From the NCBI GenBank assembly GCA_014058105.1, contig JACGCM010000715.1, forward strand, positions 3,906,001-3,970,000: DNA of 64,000 nucleotides, given 5' to 3'. Source of the DNA: Kingdonia uniflora (lineage: Eukaryota; Streptophyta; Magnoliopsida; Ranunculales; Circaeasteraceae). Positions 9,601 through 20,243 of the stretch are shown here, piece by piece (within the stretch, counting starts at the first letter, position 1; the number at the start of each line of letters is the position of its first letter). A program made the translations under genes and the position numbers. The notes beneath the pieces are model-generated. The model had not been told where the DNA came from. It saw only the letters and a list, made by a program, of their open reading frames with translations, and did not search any database.

Positions 9601-11600
9601 CTCATGGAATTGGAAGCCGCCTTATATGATTGTGTTCTGATGAGGTCTCATAGGATCATTTCACATACTGCCACGTGCCTGGATGGTCATTGCTGGCCAT
9701 TTGAGGGTTCTTCGAGGGAGTCTATCTTTGGGTGGGATTGTCCGCTTGAGGTATTGAGTGTAGCACCCTTGACGGAACCATGTCTCAGTCATATTAATCA
9801 AATCGTAGTACTCCTCAGTCTCGTGGTCATGGACGTTGTGGTGTGCGCAGTATGGTTGTCCGGGACGGTCGAGCTTTGGGCGTGGGTTCATGTAGTCTGG
9901 GTCATTCTTAATGATGATGAGGAGATTTGCCCGTGTGATAGTGAGGTTACTGGGCAAGTAGCGTTCCCAGTGTAGAGATTTTGGTCTTTTGTCTTGTGGG
10001 GGCTTGGTTTTACCTCGAGGGTCCTTCCATAGTCGGTCCTGCTATCGTCAGGGCCATGCTGGGGATCCCGTACGACCCTCGGGTGTTTAAAAGTTTCTGG
10101 ATGCGCGACAGGCAAGGGGGCAGAAGCGGAACTGAGAAAGGAGGTTGTTTAAGAGGTGGATACTCGGTTGTCCGCTTCCACGTTCTGGTATTTTTACACT
10201 TTCTCTTATAGGTTCTCGAGTGTCTCAAGTTGTTTCATGTGCAAGGACTTGCAGAGTTTAGAATTGGGCAGGCAGGCACCCATAAAAGCTAGACAGGCGA
10301 TCTGGGCGTCGACCCGCTCGATGAGAGTCAGTTCATTCTTAAACCTTTTTCAGGAAGGAGCCGTTAGTTTTTCTGACTTGTTGCTTCAGGGAAAATAGCT
10401 TCGGTAACTGCTTATTGGATTACTGGTTGAGTAGGTACTTTTTGATGAATATTGCTCGAATATAGATATGGAGTTGGGTTTAAGGCTTTGGAACCAGGCG
10501 AGGACCCTGTCAGAAAGGGTCAAGGGGAACAAGCGATACATGTGTTCGTCGCTTTGGTATTGTAAGTCGAAACTGCTCTAAAATTTTGAGATGTGTTGGC
10601 CTGGGTCTTGGCTCCCGGTAAAAGCTTCTATTTTCTGTCCGCAGTAGCTCTGGCCTGAGGCGTAATTCCGGATGGCCGTTGTGAAGGGTATGTTGTGAAT
10701 CCGACATAGGGTCTCCTTGGTTAACCGTTTGGTAGGGTCGTTACTCTGCTTATTTTTTTATTAACGCCTCCACTGAGGTAGTCGTTACTGGTAAGGGGTC
10801 GTTCATGCCGTCGTCCCGTCTTGGGCCGATCCCACCTCAGGTGGATGACTCATCGTAGTAACTCTTGTGGTGCTGCAAGTATAAATGTTCGCACTAAGGT
10901 GTTCCTGGATACCCCTCATGGAATCGGTCATTGTAGGCGAGGTTTCTTTCTTGGTAGGACCTATAACCATTCCCGGATGGGTAGGAGGGGTCATCGGGGA
11001 TGTACGGTTGGTGCCACTGGGTGGGGTGGGGGTGGGGGGTTCATAGTCGTCACCATGCCAGGCCCCGAAGTGCATTACAGGCGCGGGGGGGGGGGGATGC
11101 ATACCTTGGTACTGTATGACATAATGACTCGATTGTGGTGGGTCATTACGGCTGAGCTGGCAAATGGGTCGATGTTGAGGTGGCCATGGGCCTGCTACGT
11201 GGTATACAAGGGGCCGCGATGTTAGAGGGTGTTGGATGACTGGGGGTCCTATTATTTTCCAGGGCGTCGGGTACAGGTTATGAACTGGTGTGGGCTGGTA
11301 ATCGTATATTGGCCCGTAGAATGGAGGCAACTGTGGGTGGGTGTCGTAATTGGGGGTCGTATAGTGGGGCGTAGACTCCTCGACGGATACGGATGCCACT
11401 GGGCCATCAGGTGGTAGTTGATGTCCAGCGACGAGAGTATCGCGTAGTTCATTGTTGGCCATTAGAGCTGGCGGATCTGGTCTTCCTTTACTCTTGTAAC
11501 AGTAAAAGCGCGGCTCACATTTCTGCCAGAGCTTGCTCTTGCGTCTGGTTTCATGCAGAAACCACCATCTTCGCGCAGCTTGGATAAAGGTTGAAGTCGC
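9601..11600 (-). pseudogene. Tat-lineage gag, degenerate
   Basis: Minus-strand frames in order: a 219-residue proline/histidine-rich N-terminal ORF (10803-11462, MANNELRDTLVAGHQ...), a capsid-like part with SDRVLAWFQSLKPNSI (about 10455-10510, the retrotransposon gag WF..L.P.SI motif) and ...VDAQI..LAFMGACLP, then the C-terminal YCAHHNVHDHETEEYYDL (about 9820-9875), equivalent to the Tat CxxHxxxGHxTEDC knuckle with its final Cys changed to Tyr. At least four stops and several frameshifts break the frame. Plus-strand ORFs over the same span are shadows of this gag. Confidence 0.7.
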
Positions 11601-11621
11601 GTGAATACAGACGGTGCCAAT

Positions 11622-12091
11622 TATAGTCCCTGAATTCCTCTCAGAGATAACAATAAGTGTGTATTAGTTTTGGGCTTGACACGTCTCACCGTAGGGGGGT
11701 ACCACTCGACTCCCTCCGGGTCTCTTCTTTATTATACACTTAAGCTCTTTCTATTTCTTTGAAGGAGGAGGAGGTTCTCATAAAAATGGTCCTTTCCTAG
11801 GTTACCTCTCATCTCTATTTATTGGGAGGGTTTGACTTAGGAGTGCTCCTGATCACGTGTCGTGTGTAATTCCTAAGGTATCCCCCCTAATGTTATAGGC
11901 TTTACATTTCCATGTGGGCAGGGGTCAATGCCCATTGCCATCGGTTATGTTCGTCGTGCCTTTGGGGTTGTTAGGAGAGGTCCCCCCCTGAGATGTGCTC
12001 GTCATTAACGTGAAGCTCATTTGGAGACCTAAGCGGTCAACGCAAGCTAGAGTGCTCCTACTTTTGGTAGAGAGGTCATCCAACGACCTTC
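11622..12091 (-). repeat. 5' LTR of the Tat element, left part
   Basis: It starts next to the primer site and carries a minus-strand TATA-like AATAAATAG (about 11815-11823). It is interrupted at 12091 by the Sirevirus-like insertion and resumes at 18379. On the minus strand the LTR probably begins TGTAGGAGCACGC at about 18408. Confidence 0.6.
12087..12091 (+). repeat. Target-site duplication, left copy (CCTTC)
   Basis: Identical to 18374-18378, directly abutting the LTR ends. It proves that the element between them inserted by integrase-type joining. Confidence 0.9.
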
Positions 12092-13268
12092 TGAAATATC
12101 CATATTTGGAGTTTATTTTATTATGTATCTAGATTAGGTGTCAGTACTATCTCGTGGTTATTCGTCGTTAGAGATTGCACATGGAGCGACTACATCTGGA
12201 CAGGCACTGAACAAGTACATAGGTTTGTACCTCTTCACTCAAAAATATCAAGCCCTTAGTATTTTACAGAGTATGAACAGAAAGTGATGTCTTTTTGAGA
12301 AAAACATGTCTCTGTTCGAATAGGCTTTTGTTATATTCGAATGAGATCTTGTTCGAATAAGAGTTAGTATCTATTCGAACATTTTTACTCAGAACTATGT
12401 TTGTTCGAATAGGATTTTGGTCCTGTTCGAATAAACCTTATTATGTTCGAATAGACTATTTCTCTGTTCGAATACATTACATGAGAACTTAGTTGTTCGA
12501 ATTGGTTTTTGTTATGTTCGAATAAAACTTGTTTTGTTCGAATAGATTATTTATCTATTTGAACAAATTGCCTTAGAACTTTATTTGTTCGAATAAAATC
12601 TTGGTCCTGTTTGAATAGAAATTGTTCTATTCAAATAGACTTTGTCTCTATTCAAATAGAGGTTGGGCTTTCAGTTTTCCTATTTAAGACATCCTTTCTT
12701 TTCTCATAACTCACCTCTTCCAAAAAACTAATTTTTCGAGGGCTTAAATTTTTAGAGAGAGAAAAGATTTTTGTGAGCAATTCAAACGAGAACTAACAAT
12801 TCAAACTTGAATTAATCATTGATTTACAAACCCAAATCATGATTTGAAGAATCTTTGAGATTCAAGATTAAAAGCTTTGATGAGAGATTGAAGCAAGGCG
12901 TTGTGAGAACGAAGGGCATTGCGAGAACGTAGAATTGATTGCTAGGAGTTCAATTAGAAGAGAGGTAACCACGGGATGTGTTTATCGAGCTTGTAAGTAA
13001 TTGAATTCTTGTAATTTCATTTTAATAGTAGATTATTTAGCAGTCGGGTGATTCGACAGTGATCTGCGAGTTTTTCTCCTGAGAAAGGTTTCCTATAGGG
13101 TTAAAATTATTTGGTCTTGTGTTTAATTTCCAATTGCTTGTTGATACTAGATAATCGAATCAATTTGAATTAGGTTAATGTTAGATTATCAATTCAAAGG
13201 AATTCAGACTTATTGATTTAGGCCTAAATTAATTGAAATTGATTAATCTCAAGTGATTATTTATTTCA
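12092..13268 (+). repeat. 5' LTR of the Sirevirus-like element
   Basis: Begins TGAAATATCC and ends TTATTTATTTCA. Within 12314-12600 it carries twelve exact TTCGAA hexamers plus degenerate TTTGAA/TTCAAA variants, spaced mostly 15-30 bp apart. A TTTAAGAC segment near 12680 precedes the probable transcribed region. Confidence 0.88.
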
Positions 13269-13283
13269 ATTGGTATCAGAGTG
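13269..13283 (+). other. Primer-binding site (tRNA-Met type)
   Basis: ATTGGTATCAGAGTG starts directly after the LTR end. TGGTATCAGAG complements the 3' end of initiator tRNA-Met, which primes minus-strand DNA synthesis. Confidence 0.85.
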
Positions 13284-13341
13284 GTTGCACTCCAAGGCTT
13301 AACATCCTGAGCGTGAATCCTAACTCGATTATTTAAGATTA

Positions 13342-15360
13342 ATGATTTCTAAAAGATTTAAAAGTTCTATAAATCGTCCACCCCTCTTCGATGACAAAGA
13401 CTATCCTTATTGGAAGGTCCGAATGATTGCATTTTTTCAATCACTTAAAGCAGATATTTGGATTGCAATCGAGGATGGATGGACACACCCTACCATGATG
13501 AAAGGAATGGGTAATGAATCTAAAAAGGTCCTTAAGCCTAGGAATCAATGGTCTAAGGATGAAAAAGAAGCTGCTGGTTATAATAATAAGGGTCGCAATG
13601 CTATTTTTATAACTATGAGCTCAAGTGAGTTTCGGCACATATCTGCTTGTACCACTTCGAAAGAAGCTTGGGACATATTAGTTCAAACTCACGAAGGCGA
13701 TGATACACTTAAGGAGAGAAAATAACAAATGCTCACATCACAATTTGAGAATATTCGAATGGATGAGAATAAACCCTTTGATGAGTTCTATGCAAGACTA
13801 AGTCACATTGTCAATACTAGTGCCGTATTAGGTGCAGCTTACTCAGATGTTTAAATTATTTGCTAAGTTTAAAGATCTCTTCCTTAGAGCTTTAGATTCA
13901 GACGTGATACTATCGATGAAGCTCAGGATCTTAAGAAAATGAAACCAGATACATTAGCTGGAAAATTGTAAACTTTTGAACTCAAGAGGAAAATAGAAAA
14001 CCCTGAGAAGAACAAGAATGTTTCTTTTAAATCTTCATCTTACTCTTCTTCTTCTTCTAAGGGTACCAAAAAACCTGACAACTCATATGATTTAGGTAAT
14101 GATGATGGGTCCGATATGGATTCACAGATTGCCTCTATAAGCAACCAGCTTAAAACACATTATGAAAAAATATCAATTTCAAAAATAAGGGCAATCAGTA
14201 AATTACAAGTCGCGAACTCATGATCAACTTAAGTGGAATAACCGGCAGACCAACTTTGACACTGACCTAAATCAAGTTGAATGTTATAAGTGCCACAAGT
14301 TTGGTCTTTATGCTCACAGTTGTCTCAATAAGAAATCTAGAACTAATCACAAAGCTATGAAGATTAGTGTTACTTGGGATGATAGTGATGATAAAAATAA
14401 TAATAATAAGGATCATACCCAAACAGTTGAGAATGAACAATATTGCGCATATCCTATTTTTCTAAATTCTAGTAATGATAACTCTGATGCTTTCAAACTT
14501 GAGAATTCTATTAAAAATCAAAGTGATCATGAAAAAAAGGAGTTTGAGGACCTAAATATTTAAGTCTTGTATGCTCAGACTTTTATGAAGTGTATTAAAG
14601 CTGGTAAACTTAACAAAGTCTTGAAAGGCCAAGTTAATACACTCACACGTGAACTTTAAGAAAAAACTAAAAATACAAGTCAAGAGATAAAAATGCTTGA
14701 AGATGAGAAATAATGCCTCCATGACAAGGTTATAAATTTAGAGAAAGGAGTTCATGATGCGAAGGAGAAAATGAAATCAACTTTGGACGAACTACATGCG
14801 ACCAAACATGATTTAGTTTTATCTCAGCAGAAACTTGAAATTTTTTGTCATGGAGCAAAAAATATTGATATGATGTTATGTATAGGAAAAACGGATACTG
14901 ATAAACGGGGTCTAGGATATGAGGAACATCTCTCTATTGCCAAGACTCCTCAAGTCACGAAATTCGTCAAAGCAATTGCTACTACATCATTGCCCAAACA
15001 TAATATAATATCCTCCATTCGTAATCAAGCCAAAATGTTCTCATACTCTCATATTTATTTTTGTGGAATATGTGGCTGAAAGGGTCATATTGGGTCTTAT
15101 TATGGATTTGTTGGATCATATGAATCATATGCTCGACCATTATATGGGCAAAGAGATAACTCAAATGTGATTACTACTAATGTGAAAGTGAGAATGTAAG
15201 TAGGTGGTTTGCTCAAGAAATACCACTTCAAAATGTTAGTCGGGCTGTTTGGGTGCGAAAGAATGACTTGTCGCCACAGATTAGGTGATGAATATAAACT
15301 GAGACGAGTTATCAGGATTAGGAACGTTTCTTACCTTGTCTCAGTTTGATTTTTTATTTT
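13342..15360 (+). pseudogene. Sirevirus-type gag, degenerate
   Basis: The frame starts MISKRFKSSINRPPLFDDKD, followed by YPYWKVRMIAFFQS, a copia Gag N-terminus, and continues ..TSKEAWDILVQTHEG, ..FDEFYARLSHIVN. The first CCHC knuckle (14282-14323, CYKCHKFGLYAHSC) has Leu in place of the metal-binding His. A Lys/Glu-rich coiled-coil-like part follows (14690-14850), then MLCIGKTDTDKRGLGYE, typical of Sirevirus Gag, and a second knuckle (15062-15103, CGIC..KGHIGSY) with an internal stop and the last Cys lost. The end is ..VSRAVWVRKNDL. Stops at 13723, 13852, 14562 and elsewhere inactivate it. Confidence 0.75.
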
Positions 15361-17196
15361 TTAGGACAATAGGGTACTGTTTTGATTTTATTTTCACTTT
15401 GAACTTTATGAGCTTTTGTATGTAGTATATTCTCACTAGACTTGGACTGCACTTTTGTGTTATATTCATTCATGGGATAATTATTTGGTAAAATCACATT
15501 TTATAATAGTCATTGATCCTCTTGTTTAAACTAAAAGCTCACCGTGATTAGAACCACGTGAGGATAACTGTAGAGACTTCGTACCTAATGTTATGTGAGG
15601 ATCTAGCCTTTTTACAAGCTTCGAGTGTTATTTCATAAATTCTTTCAAGATTTAACATTTTTTCTAATCTCATTTTTTATAATCGATTGTCGATGGTAAC
15701 TTCAAGTTCAAGTTAGTTTAATAGAACATTTCTTATACTTGATTCGAGATGAAAAATGATACTATGTGAGACTGAAGATACGATAATAGGCTTTTTATTG
15801 TTACAACTTTTTGGCCTTCGTCTGTACTTACCTAAAATTTTATCCGCTTGCAGCCCCTTATGCCTTAAAATATGTCGTTCATTTTTCTACCCATATCATT
15901 TATTAGTTTACCTGTTTGTTCTGAGAATTTTCAGTGAAAAAAAGAAGAGAAAAAAGAAGTAATTTTTGAGGGAAAGATGAAAATAAGAATAAAGTGAGTA
16001 TCCCCAATATATTTGCTAGTAAATCAATCAGAGTCTTGTGAGAAAAAAAAAGGAGGGGAAGAAGTATTCTATTCCATGTGTACTTAATAAGAAATGAGGA
16101 TGACAGAGGTAAACTCAATTTGTAAAGAGATGGGGAGTTAGTGTAACTGTAGTCTTAGAATGCCAGCAAAACACCTATGCCAGTAAAACACCTACTCCGT
16201 CATGTCCATTCCCTTGCCTACATTATAACCTTTTCAAGGCCCGTTTGATATTGAGTTTAACACAGTTAGTTTAGTGGAGATGAGAGATAGAGATTCTATG
16301 TTAGTTAACTTGACACCATCTATGACATTTTTTTTTTGCCCGTGAGATCTTTCAATTTACAGCGCGCAGTTTATTTGATAAAATTTGAATTTTTCTATTC
16401 TCATGTTTATATTCATATTTCACACAGAGTGTTTGCTAGTCAATTCTCAGTGATTTTTGAGTGGCCACCCTAGTGAGGCCTATGTTGAAACAACTTTCCA
16501 ATATAGTATTCTAACTGCAACTGAGTAATTCATTGAAAACTGGGTATCCAACTGACTATGCACACATGCACACCAAGTAATTCATTTAGTGATTGTTTTA
16601 TAACACATGGGTGATGTCTTGGTCTTTATAAAATATTTTGGATTCATTGTCTTTCTATCATGCCTTGTGTTAGGGGGAGTGTTGTCTTCTTTTGCTTGCT
16701 TATTTCAAAGACACTCCCCGTATATGTTTTCATTTAGTTTCATTTTAAGAGGGTTACCATTATTTTGAGGGGGAGTTATATCTGATTTTGGGGTATTGGT
16801 GTTTAGTGTTTTCCTAACTACATGTTCATTTTGTTTAGTTTTATTTTTTGAGTAACCTAACAGTCTGTCTTTTCAGAATAGTTGCTATGACATTTTCTGA
16901 TATATATTTTTCATCTATTTTGTATTTAACTTATTCCATGATTGTTTTTCTTTTACCCTTTGTTCATCTGTGCGAAAAAAGGGGAGAGATGATCCTGACA
17001 GGTAAGTTATATATATATTTTTTTTTGGATCCCTTATTTTATTTGAACGGTTACGTGATGTATCTTGTTAGTGTGTAGGGATTCCAGAGTATGCTATAGG
17101 ATGAAAGTGGAGCTTTGAGCGTGGATGTTCAATGATTGAGTCAGTCCATCGAGTTGTATTTTTATTTCTTATAGTTCTAGTTTTAACACGAAATGA
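15361..17196 (+). other. Non-coding 3' internal region with multiple PPT-like tracts
   Basis: No pol motifs on either strand. Purine tracts TAGGGGGAGT (16671), GAGGGGGAG (16767-16775), AAAAAAGGGGAGAGATGA (from about 16975) and the PPT proper resemble the multiple polypurine tracts reported for Sireviruses upstream of the 3' LTR. Short ORFs (for example 16848-17078) have no recognised motif. Confidence 0.5.
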
Positions 17197-17197
17197 A

Positions 17198-17211
17198 CCA
17201 AAGGGGAAGAT
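17198..17211 (+). other. Polypurine tract
   Basis: ACCAAAGGGGAAGAT lies immediately 5' of the 3' LTR (TGAAACATCC at 17212), the expected position for plus-strand primer generation. Confidence 0.8.
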
Positions 17212-18373
17212 TGAAACATCCATATTTGGAGTTTGTTTCATTCCGTGTCTAGATTAGGTGCCAACACTATCTCGTGGTTACTCGTCATCAGAGATTGCAC
17301 ATGGAGTGACTACAGCTGGACTGGCACTGAATAGGTACGTAGGTTTGTACCTCTTTGCTCAAAAATATCAAGCCCTTAGTATTTTACAGAGTATGGAAAG
17401 AAAGTGATGTCCTTTTGAGAAAAATAGGTCTCTGTTCGAACAGGCTTTTGCTATGTTCGAATAAGAGTTAGTATCTATTCGAACATTTTTACTCAAATCT
17501 ATGTTTGTTTGTATAGGATTTTGGTCCTGTTCGAATAAAACTTGTTTTGTTTAAATTGACTATTTTTTATGTTCGAATACATTACATGAGAACTTAATTG
17601 TTCGAATATGTTTTTGTTATGTTCGAATAAAACTTGTTTTGCTCGAATAAACTCTTTCTCTATTTGAACAAATTGCCTCAAAACTTTATTTGTTCGAATA
17701 AAATCTTGGTCCTGTTCGAATATAAATTGTTATATTCGAATAGACTTTGTCTCTATTCAAACAGAGGTTGGTTTTTCAGTTTTCCTATTTAAGACATCTT
17801 TTCTTTTCTCATAACTCACCTCTTCCAAAAAACTTATTTTTCGAGGGCTTGAATTTTTAGAGAGAGAAAAGATTTTTTTGAGCGATTCAAACGAGAACTA
17901 ACAATTCAAACTTGAATCAATCATTGATTCACAAACCCAAATCATAATTTGAAGAACTTGTGAGATTCAAGATTGAAAGCTTTGACGAGAGATTGAAGCA
18001 AGGCGTTGCGAGAACGAAGAGCGTTGTGAGAACGTGGAATTGATTGTGAGGAGTTCAATTAGAAGAAAGGTAACCACGGGATGTGTTTATCGAGTCTGTA
18101 AGTAATTGAATTCTTGTAATTTTATTTCAATAGTGGATTGTTTAGTTGTCGGGTGATTCGACAACGACCTGTGGGTTTTTCTCCTGAGAAAAGTTTCCCA
18201 CAGGGTTAAAATTCTTTGGTCTTGTGTTTAATTTCCAATTGCTTGTTGACACTAGATAATCGAATCAATTTGAATTATGTTAAGGTTAGATCATCAATTC
18301 AAAGGAATTCAGACCTATTGATTTAGACATAAATTAATCGAAATCGGTTAATCTCAAGTGATTATTTATTTCA
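17212..18373 (+). repeat. 3' LTR of the Sirevirus-like element
   Basis: Matches 12092-13268 along its length with scattered substitutions and small indels. It has ten exact TTCGAA hexamers between about 17434 and 17741; compared with the 5' copy it lacks one repeat unit near 17455. Confidence 0.88.
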
Positions 18374-18408
18374 CCTTCCACCTCGTGGTTAGCGGGAGCG
18401 TGCTCCTA
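18374..18408 (-). repeat. Target duplication (CCTTC) and displaced right part of the Tat LTR
   Basis: 18374-18378 repeats the CCTTC at 12087-12091. From 18379 the sequence continues the interrupted Tat LTR; on the minus strand its likely start is TGTAGGAGCACGC at 18408. A similar GTAGGAGCAC occurs inside the left part near 12045-12056. Confidence 0.6.
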
Positions 18409-20160
18409 CATCGACTTCTGCCCATTATTTGCAACGTTGGATCATGAGCAGGAATCAGGACTCATAATTTTGTAATCAATTGTAATTTTCCTTAGACCAC
18501 AACCTTGATTTTGAAATTAAAGGACATATAAGAACAAAAAATAAATAATTAATCGAGATATAGCAAAAGAGTTCTCAGTAGGGGGAAATATAATTGAAAA
18601 TTTCATACTAAACCCTATATTATATTGATTTAGAACCAATCAAACCTTGGAACAGAGATGGGTTAACAAATCACTAAGCAAACATCATAAGAAGTAATTA
18701 CGCTAAATTGATTAGATGATAAGGCAGAAATCTTTGGGAAGGAAGGGCGACTTTGTCTTAGGCCAGGTAAACCATTTTAAACACGAGCGCCTTTAAATGA
18801 TAAAATATAACGTGCATGTATAAACTTATAGTATCTCAAGTTCTCCATGAAAAAATAAGTTGAACATGTCATGACCGAGTCTCTCAACTTATATCATGTT
18901 TTCGGATTTCTAAATATTTTCTATATATCCAACAATATCAAACTAAAGAATTTGGTTTTTCTCTAGCACATGGGCCCCTTCGCATACCATGCAATATTCT
19001 ACAAATTTTATTCTTTACACATGTTAGATAAGCTATCCCTGATATCTTAAACATTGCTCAAGTATACGTTGGCAAAACTGAATGCTCGTGTAAACGTCTG
19101 TCATTGATAATGACTTGCTTTGGTTGAAATAAATTTGTTGGAGTCTCGGCCTTGACTACAAAACAAGTTGGGGTTGTGAGGTGTAGCTGGGTCTGATGCG
19201 GAAAGAGTCAAATCATACTATTCTTTATCTATTTGATGTTGAATGCCAAGTCTTGTGTCAACAGTCTAAATGAGGACCAAATATTTATATTTATGTTGTT
19301 TTTTACTTGGCACTGTACTTGACCGGAGTACTCTGTGCAGGTCGAATTTTTTTTTCTTCCAATTTTAGGAGTAATTTTGGACACCAGAGGGGGGAAAATT
19401 TGGCAAACTCCCCCTCCCGAAAATTTATGTTTAGGAAATATTGGAGTACTTGGGAACAGAAAACAGTTCCCACCCAACAACAAAAGGCAAAATTTTAGCA
19501 TGTTCAAAATTTCCAAGAGTTTAGGTGATCACTATACCTTAAAATTTGCCTTTTGTACCCAAAAACTACATTATGGGATATTTTGCGTGCGTAACTATGG
19601 GGTTATATGTTTTTAGGCCATTGTTTTTCTTGAACACTTTCTTGTTTGCTCCTATTTTTTACATGGCCGAAAACCTCACTAGTGATGTCTTAAGTCTCTG
19701 AGTAATTACATGAAAACATCTCTTAGCAGCCACGATGTGCACTTAAGTCACAAAAAGAGGATGGTGGGGTTTAAATAAAACAAACAAGTCTCAATTGTGT
19801 GATTAATTAGGCCATGTTTATGATTTTATACTAATGTATAATACTAAATTTAAATAAAATAAATTAAAGAAAAGGTGAAATTCAAACTCTCATCTATGTC
19901 TGACTCATTCTCAACTGTTTTTGTAGCAGTCTTCTTATACCATTATTTGGGAAATATTATTAGAAGGTTTTAAAGACTATAGAAAGACTAGAGATACGGG
20001 GCGATCACGGTTCATCATTATTGAGGAAGACATATTCAACTCACATTGATTATCACGAGCCATGTTGGAAATCCCGATGATGATTCAACAGGTCTTATAG
20101 GTTGTCTTGAGTTTTTGCAGTTCTTTCGAGTCTACAAAAACCTTGATAATATTTCCTATG
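18409..20160. other. Non-coding region upstream of the kinase gene
   Basis: AT-rich sequence without recognisable domains. Overlapping ORFs of 63-95 residues on both strands at 19229-19616 share no family motif and overlap each other, so they are probably chance. It may hold distal promoter sequence. Confidence 0.4.
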
Positions 20161-20167
20161 TTTTTGT

Positions 20168-20178
20168 TATATAAATGC
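20168..20178 (+). promoter_or_regulatory. Candidate TATA box of the kinase gene
   Basis: GTTATATAAAT sits about 70 bp before the first in-frame ATG of the kinase gene, a reasonable core-promoter position for a short 5' UTR. A ...CTATGCAG acceptor-like site near 20206 leaves open a 5'-UTR intron with a more distant start. Confidence 0.4.
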
Positions 20179-20243
20179 CATTTGTTGCATATGTGTGTAC
20201 CTATGCAGAAGAGTAGAACAGTCTGAAAGCAAATTATTTGGAG

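Larger units (their letters stand above)
8090..12091 (-). mobile_element. Truncated Ty3/gypsy element of the Tat lineage
   Basis: Read on the minus strand: LTR (11622-12091, continuing at 18379), primer-site region (11610-11620, TTGGCACCGTC, one base off the Tat-type TTGGCGCCGTC), gag, protease, then reverse transcriptase ending near 8090. RNase H, integrase and the 3' LTR are missing. Many in-frame stops make it non-functional. The Sirevirus-like element at 12092-18373 inserted into its 5' LTR, so the Tat insertion is older. Gag carries the Tat-specific CxxHxxxxHxTEE motif. Confidence 0.8.
12092..18373 (+). mobile_element. Complete Sirevirus-like copia retrotransposon without visible pol
   Basis: A 6282-bp element bounded by LTRs 12092-13268 and 17212-18373, both TG...CA, flanked by the perfect 5-bp duplication CCTTC (12087-12091 and 18374-18378). 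PBS: TGGTATCAGAGTGG just after the 5' LTR. PPT: AAAGGGGAAGA just before the 3' LTR. The internal region carries a degraded Sirevirus-type gag (13342 to about 15360) and then about 1.8 kb of non-coding sequence with extra PPT-like tracts. No protease, integrase, RT or RNase H motif is recognisable, so it would depend on a helper element. The two LTRs have diverged, so insertion is not very recent. Confidence 0.85.

Noticed and set aside
9604..10398. Plus-strand ORFs of 76-123 codons
   Set aside because: Shadows of minus-strand Tat gag; no motif of their own.
10803..11587. Plus-strand ORFs (10821-11225, 11229-11417, 11393-11587) as genes
   Set aside because: They lie antisense to the proline-rich Tat gag on the minus strand, whose reading order fits the rest of the element; the plus ORFs have Gly/Trp-rich shadow composition.
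12314..12600. TTCGAA words as RNA polymerase III B-boxes (GGTTCGAATCC-like) or tRNA genes
   Set aside because: The core GTTCGAA matches the B-box, but the required trailing CC is absent, no A-box is spaced correctly, and no cloverleaf can be drawn.
19229..19616. Three overlapping ORFs upstream of the kinase
   Set aside because: They overlap in opposite directions, carry no motif and have no conserved splice structure.
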